Positions 1 to 7,486 of a DNA stretch of 64,000 bases are shown piece after piece. The position numbers and the translations under genes are program-made. The stretch covers positions 50,809 to 114,808 of the forward strand of contig NZ_JASHIE010000022.1 of assembly GCF_030056655.1 (NCBI RefSeq). The letters run 5' to 3'. How positions within the stretch are numbered: position 1 is the first letter of the stretch; the number at the start of each line of letters is the position of its first letter. Under the pieces are notes generated by a model, which worked only from the letters and a program-made list of their open reading frames with translations, searched no databases and was not told where the DNA came from. The DNA is from Flectobacillus rivi. GTDB lineage: Bacteria > Bacteroidota > Bacteroidia > Cytophagales > Spirosomataceae.

Positions 1-506
1 GTGGCTTCATCGTCTTCTTTGGCACGTACAGAGTAAGTACCAAATTTGTAAATAGATTGTGGGGTTAATCCCAAGTGCCCCATTACTGGAATACCCGCAC
101 TTAGCACACGAATAATCGATTCTTTGATTTCTGCACCACCCTCCATTTTAACAGCATGCGCTCCCGATTCCTTCATTATTCGAATAGCCGAACGAAGTGC
201 TTCCGAAGAATTTCCTTGGTAAGAGCCAAAGGGAATGTCAACAACTACAAGTGCTCTTTTAACACCTTTGACAACCGATGAGGCATGGTAAATCATTTGG
301 TCGAGGGTAATAGGGAGCGTTGTTTCGTGTCCTGCCATTACATTGGAGGCTGAATCTCCAACTAAAATCAGGTCAACACCTGCTGCATCGACAATACGAG
401 CCATCGAGTAATCGTAGGCAGTCAAACAACTAATTTTTTCACCACGATTTTTCATTTCTTGCAAAATGTGGGTGGTGATTCTCTTAATTTCACTATGTAC
501 AGACAT
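1..506 (-). CDS. panB: 3-methyl-2-oxobutanoate hydroxymethyltransferase, 5' part (runs off left edge)
   Basis: The first 168 codons are present; the C-terminal part lies beyond the left edge. PanB transfers a hydroxymethyl group from methylene-tetrahydrofolate to 2-oxoisovalerate to make ketopantoate, the first committed step of pantothenate and CoA synthesis in the cytoplasm. The translation from the ATG at 506 (MSVHSEIKRITTH) carries the family's TAYDYSMARIVDAAG and VGDSASNVMAGHETTL segments, followed by the KMEGG and GHLGLTPQS motifs, so substrate and Mg-binding regions are intact as far as seen. It is transcribed away from the secreted-protein gene at 879. No recognisable Shine-Dalgarno precedes it, as is usual in Bacteroidota. 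Confidence 0.93.
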   Translation of the reverse strand, partial: MSVHSEIKRITTHILQEMKNRGEKISCLTAYDYSMARIVDAAGVDLILVGDSASNVMAGHETTLPITLDQMIYHASSVVKGVKRALVVVDIPFGSYQGNSSEALRSAIRIMKESGAHAVKMEGGAEIKESIIRVLSAGIPVMGHLGLTPQSIYKFGTYSVRAKEDDEA

Positions 507-878
507 GGTAGTTCTATCTAACGAATGGTACTTATTTCAAAATTGAGATCAAGAATTGATGAAATAACAAAAATTAAATCATTGTAAAACAAATGATTAA
601 TTATACGAATAAGAAATTCTTCTTAAAAACCGTTTATTAAGCGGTATTCAATATTAAATAATGAGACGTATCTTTGCTTGTAAAATTTCAATTGTGCAAA
701 TTTACAGGATTCTTGTCAAAAAACTCTAGCAGAGGGTTTGATAATCCAATGTTTAGCAATTTGGCAATATGACTTTTTTACTTTATATTGTTTCTGTTAG
801 TGACTTTTTGGCTATATTTTTGTCTAAACTAAAGCATTACCAGTAAATCCTATATTAATAATTATAAAACAAGCAGTT
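507..878. other. divergent intergenic region, panB / secreted protein
   Basis: AT-rich, 372 bp, no coding capacity recognised. It holds promoter-like boxes for both flanking genes: TATTTTTG at 815-822 on the plus strand, and TAAATTTG read on the minus strand at 697-704. Another plus-strand TATCTTTG at 669-676 has no convincing -33 partner. Confidence 0.5.
788..822 (+). promoter_or_regulatory. candidate Bacteroidota promoter for the 879 gene
   Basis: TATTTTTG at 815-822 fits the -7 consensus TAnnTTTG. A TTG at 788-790 could be the -33 element, but the 24-nt spacing is longer than the usual 17-23. It lies 56 nt upstream of the ATG. Confidence 0.3.
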
Positions 879-2618
879 ATGAAACAAAGTTTTTCAACAT
901 CCAGTTTCGCTGTCAATGTTTCTAAGCGACTGTCTATGGGGGTTATTTCATGCCTTTTAGCTAGTCAAGTAGCAACTGCACAGACCGAAAGCAAGCCGTC
1001 GATTGTTAGTTCAGTGACAGAAAGTGGAATTACTACTACTACCTACTCTAACGGTAAAATTGTAAAATCAGTAGCAGATGGTTATCATCTTGATACTGCT
1101 TTTTATAAAAATAGTAATGTAGTTCTTTCTACTAAACAAAAGCAATATTGGAAAATTACTGATCGTATAGGTATTGCAACTCCGTTCTGTAAAGAGGGTG
1201 AAGATATTACCATGTTCCTTAAGCCAGGTGCATATAACTATTTAACAGTTAATCATTTCTGGGGAAAGGTTGGTTTTGGTATCCTTGGTGGTTATCAAAA
1301 TTTTGGTGTTAGTGATGACTACAAAGGCCCGCAAGGTTTGATTGCTCGTAATGCTGCAACAAGAGGTATTCCTACAAGCGCCTTAAACTATGATAAAATA
1401 GGTAGCTATGAAGACTTCCTTTTAATGATTGGACCAGCTGTATCTTTGCCATTAGGAACAAAATTCTCACTAGATATCGATGCTAAAGGAGGTTTAATGA
1501 ATACTTCTGCTCCTCGTTTTGGTGCTACGATGCCTGCAAATTTAGGAGTAGATCAGATAATATTTCGTTTAACTCCATCAGCATCAAAAAATCAGTTGGG
1601 TGGAGTTTTAAGTGTTGATTTATTGTATAATTTGTCAAAAAATTGGTCGCTAGGGTTAAATGCGATTGGATTTGTGACAAAAACTCCATTTACGACAATT
1701 GGTCAAGATGCTGCTCCTGGTAATATCTTGTTGACTAAAGAAGATACAAGAACTCATGGTGGTTGTAACTTTGGTTTGGCATTAGCGCACACATTTGGTA
1801 CTTGTAGTGCTCAAACAGTTTATGAATTGTTGCCTCCTCCTCCAGCTCCAGTAGTTTGTGCAGTTCCAACGCTTGAATCTGAAAGTGGAAGAATGTATGA
1901 CTATGGTTCGACTGAAAAACCCACTTTCCGTTGGAAAAGTACTTCTGGTACTCCAGAAAACGAAGAGTATATTTTCAAGTTGTATAAAGCTGATGGCTCA
2001 GGTATTCCAGTGTATCAGCAAACTACTAAGTCTACAACGTTAAATTTACCTAATAATGTTTCGCTTGTAAACGGTGATGAGTGTAGCTTCTATTACTATA
2101 CAATTCAATCAAGTGTACAAGGTAAGTGTTTGTCTGAAGCTAATGCAGCTAGTTTTGGCTACAAAGCAAAACCTGCTCCAATAGCTCCAGTTGCAAAAAC
2201 AGAAGATCAATATATCTTTAAAATCTTCGGTGGTTCAACTGCTACTAAATACTTCGGAACAGGTAAGCCAGTGCGTAAGCCTCGCAAGATTGCTAAAGCT
2301 GCAGCTCCAGCTACAGTAACAGCTGCTCCTGCTAAAAAACTTATTCCAAGACGTAAAAAAGCTAGTGCTGGAACAGCTACAGGTGTGAAAAAATACAGTA
2401 CAGTGGTTAACTACGAAAACGTAGCTACCAATCCAAATATCAAATGGCCAGAAGATCTTCCTCTTCCTAAATCGCCAGCGGTTTATGAATACGAAGTTCA
2501 ACGTTTGAGTGCGGGTGATTGTAAGCCAACTGGACAAGTAGCGAAATATAAATTCTATATTGATCCTAAGAAACCAAATGATATCAGAATTATTCCTGAT
2601 TCTCCAAAAAGAAAATAG
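879..2618 (+). CDS. secreted protein: barrel-like N-terminal half, FN3-like domain and basic linker
   Basis: 579 residues; not assigned to a named family. Residues 1-35 form an Sec signal peptide (hydrophobic stretch ending ATAQ). Residues about 90-310 alternate polar and aromatic/Gly residues with repeated GFGILGGY-, FSLDIDAKGG- and WSLGLNAIGF-like strands, resembling an outer-membrane beta-barrel. A PPPPAPVV hinge near 320 leads to a beta-sandwich (about 330-430) with the YxFKLYKADG pattern of fibronectin-like folds. Residues about 460-500 are rich in Lys, Arg, Ala and Pro, and a second short beta region ends the protein. It stands alone, flanked by a strong terminator, with panB divergent. 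Function unknown; a structural envelope role is inference only. Confidence 0.8.
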   Translation: MKQSFSTSSFAVNVSKRLSMGVISCLLASQVATAQTESKPSIVSSVTESGITTTTYSNGKIVKSVADGYHLDTAFYKNSNVVLSTKQKQYWKITDRIGIATPFCKEGEDITMFLKPGAYNYLTVNHFWGKVGFGILGGYQNFGVSDDYKGPQGLIARNAATRGIPTSALNYDKIGSYEDFLLMIGPAVSLPLGTKFSLDIDAKGGLMNTSAPRFGATMPANLGVDQIIFRLTPSASKNQLGGVLSVDLLYNLSKNWSLGLNAIGFVTKTPFTTIGQDAAPGNILLTKEDTRTHGGCNFGLALAHTFGTCSAQTVYELLPPPPAPVVCAVPTLESESGRMYDYGSTEKPTFRWKSTSGTPENEEYIFKLYKADGSGIPVYQQTTKSTTLNLPNNVSLVNGDECSFYYYTIQSSVQGKCLSEANAASFGYKAKPAPIAPVAKTEDQYIFKIFGGSTATKYFGTGKPVRKPRKIAKAAAPATVTAAPAKKLIPRRKKASAGTATGVKKYSTVVNYENVATNPNIKWPEDLPLPKSPAVYEYEVQRLSAGDCKPTGQVAKYKFYIDPKKPNDIRIIPDSPKRK

Positions 2619-2637
2619 TTTCTAAGGATTATTATTA

Positions 2638-2672
2638 AAGCCCCTGATTGAAAAATCAGGGGCTTTTTATTT
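2638..2672 (+). terminator. intrinsic terminator of the secreted-protein gene
   Basis: AAAGCCCCTGATT, a GAAA loop, AATCAGGGGCTTT, then a T-rich run. The stem is perfect and lies about 20 nt after the stop codon at 2618. Confidence 0.9.
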
Positions 2673-2711
2673 TTTATACGTTACAACCTTTTTACGATTA
2701 ATAATATCTTT

Positions 2712-2756
2712 AATAGGGAATAGGGAATAGGGAATAGGGAATAGGGAATAGGGAAT
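2712..2756. repeat. 7-bp tandem repeat (AATAGGG), six full copies
   Basis: Six perfect head-to-tail copies of AATAGGG plus a partial AAT, in non-coding DNA after the terminator. Short perfect arrays like this are prone to slip in length between isolates. Confidence 0.95.
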
Positions 2757-2772
2757 GTAACGAAGGTATTGC

Positions 2773-2876
2773 AGATTTGGGATTTCTGATTTCTGATTTC
2801 GGAAATATTGGAAATACCTGTTTTTACAAAAAATAGTAGATTACAATTCCGAAACCCAACATCCGATACCCGAAAT
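2773..2876. repeat. imperfect inverted repeat of TTTCGG/GGGATTTC-type words
   Basis: The left arm (2773-2805) is built from GGGATTTC, TGATTTC and TTTCGGAAAT words. The right arm (2846-2876) is their approximate reverse complement (ATTCCGAAACCC, ATCCGATACCCGAAAT). About 40 nt separate the arms. It resembles degenerate palindromic intergenic repeats rather than a gene. Confidence 0.55.
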
Positions 2877-2997
2877 GGATGGGTAATTGTATTCCTTTGT
2901 ACGCTACTAATTCCTAGTAGGAAATACTATTGCCATTTTAGGTTTATGAAATACCCTCAAATGTTATTTGAGAATTGAGCCTACGTGAGCATCTTGA

Positions 2998-3366
2998 ATT
3001 ATAAGGGAATGGAATAGATTAAACAAAACATTAACACAAATATCTTGGATTCCTAATACAGATGAAGTGGAATGACAAAGAGCGAAAAGGGCATTACAAT
3101 TATTAGAATGCAAGCAGCCTAATGATTGATTTAGAAAGACTCAAGAAAGTAATAAAGGAATTATCAAAGCTTATGGAGAATTTAGAAAGCTCTCGGAATT
3201 TTTCTGGGAGTTTTTTTATTGCCTTGATTATCAAGAAGAAATAGATTTTTTTGAAAAAATATTAAAAAAATCTTACTGGGCATACAACCCTTTTGTAGAA
3301 ACTACTGTCTATATATATAGAAATTATAAAGCAATTAGTGGTAAAAGGACAACCCCTCCGACTTGA
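2998..3366 (+). pseudogene. decayed reading frame with two internal TGA stops
   Basis: One frame runs from 2998 to the TGA at 3364-3366, interrupted only by TGA at 3073-3075 and 3127-3129. Its last 78 codons read like real protein (KLSEFFWEFFYCLDYQEEID, then FFEKILKKSYWAYNP), with no ATG start. I do not recognise the family. It may be the remnant of a small gene or a chance open stretch in AT-rich DNA. It abuts the typA terminator. Confidence 0.35.
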
Positions 3367-3385
3367 ATCAGAGGGGTTTTGTTTT
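3352..3385. terminator. terminator hairpin downstream of typA
   Basis: AACCCCTC, a 12-nt loop, GAGGGGTT, with T-rich sequence on the plus side and TTGTCCTTTT on the minus side. It sits just beyond the typA stop (3392, minus strand), so it probably ends typA and could also stop plus-strand transcripts. Confidence 0.7.
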
Positions 3386-3391
3386 TTATGA

Positions 3392-5206
3392 CTAAGCCAT
3401 TTCCATTTTTTGTTCCATACGTTTACGTACACTTGGATCTAAATAGATTTTACGCATACGAATCGATTGAGGAGTTACTTCTAAGTACTCATCTTTCTGG
3501 ATATATTCCATTGACTCTTCTAATGAGAACTGGATTTTCGGAGCAATTTTAACGTTAGTATCCGTACCAGAAGCACGCATGTTCGTTAATTGTTTCGCAT
3601 TTTGAAGGTTTACTTCAATGTCATTTTGACGGTTATGCTCTCCAACTACCATACCTGCATAAACCTCCTCACCTGGATCGATAAAGAATACCCCTCTGTC
3701 TTGTAATTTATCTACTGCATAAGCGGTAACCGAACCTGAGTTCATCGAAATCAATGAACCGTTGATACGACCAGGGATTGGACCTTTGTAAGGCTCATAC
3801 GCTTTGAAACGGTGTGCCATGATAGCCTCACCAAAAGTAGCAGTCAATACTTTAGAACGCATACCAATCAAACCACGTGAAGGAATGTTGAATTCTAAGT
3901 GTTGTAAGTCACCTTTTGGTTCCATAATCAATAACTCACCTTTACCTTGTGTAGCTAATTCGATTACTTTACCTGCAGACTCATCTGGAACGTCTACTAC
4001 CAATGTTTCGATTGGTTCTAAACGCTCACCATTTTCGCCTTCTTTAAAAATTACTTGAGGTTGTCCTACTTGTAATTCATAACCTTCACGACGCATCGTT
4101 TCGATTAATACAGACAAGTGAAGGATACCACGACCAAATACTAAGAATTTATCTTCTGAATCTGTTGTAACAACACGTAGAGCTAAGTTCTTCTCTGTTT
4201 CTTTGAACAAACGATCACGTAAGTGACGAGATGTTACAAATTTACCTTCTTTACCAAAGAATGGAGAGTTGTTGATTGTAAACAACATGTTCATTGTTGG
4301 CTCATCAATCGAAATACGTGGCAATGCTTCTTGAACTTCAACATCCGAAATAGTATCACCAATTTCGAAGTCATCAATACCCATCATTGCACAAATTTCG
4401 CCAGAAGAAACTTCCTCAGCTTTTGCTCTACCAAGACCTTCAAATGTTTGAAGTTCTTTGATTTTCATTTTCTTCACAGTACCGTCAGACTTCATCAAAG
4501 CAACTTGTTGTCCTTCTTTGAAAGTACCACGGTGAACACGACCAATAGCAATACGACCAACAAATGAAGAGTAGTCTAATGAAGTGATTTGCATTTGAGC
4601 AGGACCTTCATTGATTGGAGCAGCAGGGATATTATCGATGATTACATCTAATAATTCAGTAATATCTTCAGTTTTGCGTTTCCAGTCAGTACTCATCCAT
4701 CCTTGTTTAGATGAACCGTAAAGTGTTTGGAAGTCTAATTGATCTTCTGTTGCACCTAAGTTGAACATCAAGTCAAATACTTGCTCGTGTACTTCGTCAG
4801 GGCGACAGTTTTCTTTATCAACTTTGTTGATAATTACGATTGGCTTAAGACCTAAGTCAATTGCTTTTCCTAATACGAAACGAGTTTGAGGCATTGGACC
4901 TTCGAAAGCATCCACCAAAAGGCAAACACCATCAGCCAATTTCAATACACGTTCCACTTCTCCTCCAAAGTCGGAGTGACCAGGAGTATCAATGATATTA
5001 ATTTTTACGCCTTTGTAGCGAACTGATACGTTTTTAGATACAATTGTGATACCACGTTCACGTTCCAAGTCATTGTTATCAAGAATCAAATCTCCGAATT
5101 CTTGGTTATCACGAAATAATTTCGATGCGTGGATGATTTTGTCAACAAGGGTCGTTTTACCGTGGTCAACGTGCGCTATAATTGCAATGTTACGAATGCT
5201 TTGCAT
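3392..5206 (-). CDS. typA: ribosome-associated GTPase TypA/BipA
   Basis: 604 residues, full length for the family. It is a translational GTPase of the EF-G type that binds ribosomes and helps 50S assembly and stress adaptation. G1 is AHVDHGKTT at 11-19, G2 RGITI at 51-55, G3 DTPGHSDF at 73-80 and G4 NKVD at 127-130. The EF-G-like domains and the TypA-specific C-terminal domain follow, including the SRGLIGMRS segment. The ATG at 5206 is directly followed by the conserved IRNIAIIAHVDHGKTT. A TACCTTTG -7 box lies about 95 nt upstream and a hairpin terminator follows. It is a single-gene transcript, with the FN3 gene ending upstream on the same strand. Confidence 0.98.
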   Translation of the reverse strand: MQSIRNIAIIAHVDHGKTTLVDKIIHASKLFRDNQEFGDLILDNNDLERERGITIVSKNVSVRYKGVKINIIDTPGHSDFGGEVERVLKLADGVCLLVDAFEGPMPQTRFVLGKAIDLGLKPIVIINKVDKENCRPDEVHEQVFDLMFNLGATEDQLDFQTLYGSSKQGWMSTDWKRKTEDITELLDVIIDNIPAAPINEGPAQMQITSLDYSSFVGRIAIGRVHRGTFKEGQQVALMKSDGTVKKMKIKELQTFEGLGRAKAEEVSSGEICAMMGIDDFEIGDTISDVEVQEALPRISIDEPTMNMLFTINNSPFFGKEGKFVTSRHLRDRLFKETEKNLALRVVTTDSEDKFLVFGRGILHLSVLIETMRREGYELQVGQPQVIFKEGENGERLEPIETLVVDVPDESAGKVIELATQGKGELLIMEPKGDLQHLEFNIPSRGLIGMRSKVLTATFGEAIMAHRFKAYEPYKGPIPGRINGSLISMNSGSVTAYAVDKLQDRGVFFIDPGEEVYAGMVVGEHNRQNDIEVNLQNAKQLTNMRASGTDTNVKIAPKIQFSLEESMEYIQKDEYLEVTPQSIRMRKIYLDPSVRKRMEQKMEMA

Positions 5207-5300
5207 CTTCGATGAATGTTATCTGTTATTTACTAATCGTTAATCGCCATTTTGCTTTTGTAACACGAATAACTATTAACGTAGCTCTTGAATGAGGGTG

Positions 5301-5308
5301 CAAAGGTA
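5301..5308 (-). promoter_or_regulatory. -7 box of typA promoter
   Basis: Read on the minus strand this is TACCTTTG, a full match to TAnnTTTG, followed by GCA. No TTG is seen at the ideal -33 distance, so only the -7 element is supported. Confidence 0.45.
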
Positions 5309-5443
5309 CGGAGTTTTTCTTAGAAAAGTGCTATTGACCTTCAAATAAAAATGGTATTTTTTTTATCTAAATGATTTTTAATGTATTATTATTCAATTGT
5401 TTATAATTATTTTTTCTTCATATTTACGATAAGCCCCTATTCG

Positions 5444-7462
5444 CTACTGCCAACTTATTCCAACTTCGTCGCTAAGAATGCTTTCTTGGTTTTGTGAATC
5501 AACGACCGAAACTTTATAGAAGTAGTCTTTTCCCTTAGGTAATCCCGAATCTTTATAAGTGTTTATACCTACAGGTAAAGTTTGGACTAAAAGGGGGGTT
5601 CTGCTTTGAGAATCGAATCGGTAGACCTTATAATTCTTGAGATTTTTGATCGCTGGATTGTCCCATTCTACAATAATAGATTGATTATCAGTGATTACTT
5701 TTAGACCTGCAGGGGGAGGTGGTAATACCTTATTGAGTAAAATCGTAGTGGATGCACTCATGGCGCTTTGGAAGTTGTGGTGACCAATAGATTTTACCGC
5801 ATATTCATAACTTTTGCCGGCTATGCCAAGCGAATCAACGAAGGAGTTTTGGATATTTGCCACTGAATTTTGAAAGATGATTTTGTAATCATCTAGCGCT
5901 TTGTTACTTGTTGGGTTTACTTCTCGTCGATATAATTCATACCCAACTACATAAGGGCTAATAACAGTCATGTCTTTCCAAATGAGTAATACCTTATTGT
6001 TTGCTTGTCGGTAAGCTGCTAATCCAATAGGAGTTGGTAATGACAATGCTGCCGAAGGTACTGTATAAACTGAACTAGAATTTGGGCTCGTATTATAGCT
6101 AGTATTAAAAGATACTACAGAATACGAATAAACCTGTGTAGAATCAAGATTTTGAATATTGTCGGTATAGGACACTAAAGAATCTTTACTATAAACAAGG
6201 TCGGATACTTGTACCTGCTTGCCTTTGTATCCTTCGCCTCGGTATACATAGTAGCCACGAGTATTGCGTTCTGAACGAGTCCAAGAAAGTGTCACTGTAG
6301 TACCTTGTTGTTTAATAGTTAGGTTTTTAGGAGATAATACTGCCTGTTCAATTCCTTGTAACATACCCGCAACTTTTACCGAAGGGTAACCTTGGTTATA
6401 AAGAGAATTCATTTTGAGGTAATAAAAATAGGTTTCAATTGGCTCAACTTTGCTGTCCAAGTACGTTGTGTCGGTTGGTTGTAAAGTGGCAATTGACTGA
6501 TATGGACCTTCGAAGCTTTTGCTTCGATAAAGCTGGAGGTCTTTTAAGGCAGTGGCTTTATCAAAACTCCATTTTAACAAAATACCTCTACGCTGATTAT
6601 CACTATCAGCAGTAAAGTGCTCAAGAATGGGAATATCACTATAAGGTTTTACATTTTTTACTAAAATAGTATCACTAGGAGTACCCTCATTCCCAAAGGC
6701 GTCATAAGGAACAATTACATAACGATAAAGTCGTTTTGCAGAAGTTTGCCTATCGATTGTTCGAAGGATTACGCTGTCTTTTGAAGCTGTAAAAAACTTG
6801 ATCACAGGGATTTCTTGCATAGAAGTTTGGAGGTAATACTGACGATATACCTTCCAGCTAAAAGGTAAATTACTACGTTTTGAAACACGCCATTCTAATC
6901 CTACAAGGTCTTCTTCGGGTACACTTTTGTTGAATACTAATTCATATTTAGGTTTTTGCACTACAAAACGAATAGGGGCAGAGGTTTGCTCAGATACTTT
7001 AGGAGAATTACTGGTAAGGCGATACTGATAAGTTTGGTTGGTTTGTATCTCAGTATCAAAATAACCCAAACCTGCGGTTTCAAGCATCAAAGGCGAAGCA
7101 TTAAACTCATAAAGAGAGTCAGAGATAATGGCACGACTCATGAGGTTAGTGAATCTTTTGAATATAGTATCGCTAGGAACTTCATAAAAAGAGTTTTTAC
7201 GATGAGCTTGACGTAAACGTAAAAGTAAGCTTTGAGCCGAGCGATCAACAGTAATACTATTTACAGGTTCCCACTCTGTGGAAGAAGCCATTTTTCGTTC
7301 AAGTTGGTAAGTAAAGTTGGCTGGAATATTTTTTCCGAAAAGAATAAAAATCCCGTTTTTCCCAACATAAGTTTGCAAATTTTGTGCAAAAATGGGAGTA
7401 CTCATGCTGATTATTAACAATAGCACAAGCGATGATATATATGTGTTGAAAGAGACTTTCAT
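5444..7462 (-). CDS. secreted fibronectin type III-like repeat protein
   Basis: 672 residues; last gene of the envelope cassette. A signal peptide (hydrophobic, ending PIFAQ) covers residues 1-27. The rest is a chain of about five FN3-like beta-sandwich domains; typical strands are VTLSWTRSERNTRGYYVYRG, VLLIWKDM...YELYRRE, LLKWSFDKATALKDLQLYRS and IIVEWDNPAIKNLKNYKVYR. There is no T9SS C-terminal sorting domain, since it ends inside the last FN3 (VGISWQ), and no transmembrane anchor. It starts only 24 nt after the giant gene's stop, so it is almost certainly co-transcribed. A surface or periplasmic scaffold is inferred; the exact function is unknown. Confidence 0.88.
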   Translation of the reverse strand: MKVSFNTYISSLVLLLIISMSTPIFAQNLQTYVGKNGIFILFGKNIPANFTYQLERKMASSTEWEPVNSITVDRSAQSLLLRLRQAHRKNSFYEVPSDTIFKRFTNLMSRAIISDSLYEFNASPLMLETAGLGYFDTEIQTNQTYQYRLTSNSPKVSEQTSAPIRFVVQKPKYELVFNKSVPEEDLVGLEWRVSKRSNLPFSWKVYRQYYLQTSMQEIPVIKFFTASKDSVILRTIDRQTSAKRLYRYVIVPYDAFGNEGTPSDTILVKNVKPYSDIPILEHFTADSDNQRRGILLKWSFDKATALKDLQLYRSKSFEGPYQSIATLQPTDTTYLDSKVEPIETYFYYLKMNSLYNQGYPSVKVAGMLQGIEQAVLSPKNLTIKQQGTTVTLSWTRSERNTRGYYVYRGEGYKGKQVQVSDLVYSKDSLVSYTDNIQNLDSTQVYSYSVVSFNTSYNTSPNSSSVYTVPSAALSLPTPIGLAAYRQANNKVLLIWKDMTVISPYVVGYELYRREVNPTSNKALDDYKIIFQNSVANIQNSFVDSLGIAGKSYEYAVKSIGHHNFQSAMSASTTILLNKVLPPPPAGLKVITDNQSIIVEWDNPAIKNLKNYKVYRFDSQSRTPLLVQTLPVGINTYKDSGLPKGKDYFYKVSVVDSQNQESILSDEVGISWQ

Positions 7463-7486
7463 AACGAATGCAATTGAAATGTTTGA

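Noticed and set aside
2235..2537. 100-codon antisense open frame inside the 879-2618 gene
   Set aside because: Shadow of the real gene, mostly Ser/Phe/Cys-rich noise opposite the Lys/Ala-rich linker; no homology pattern.
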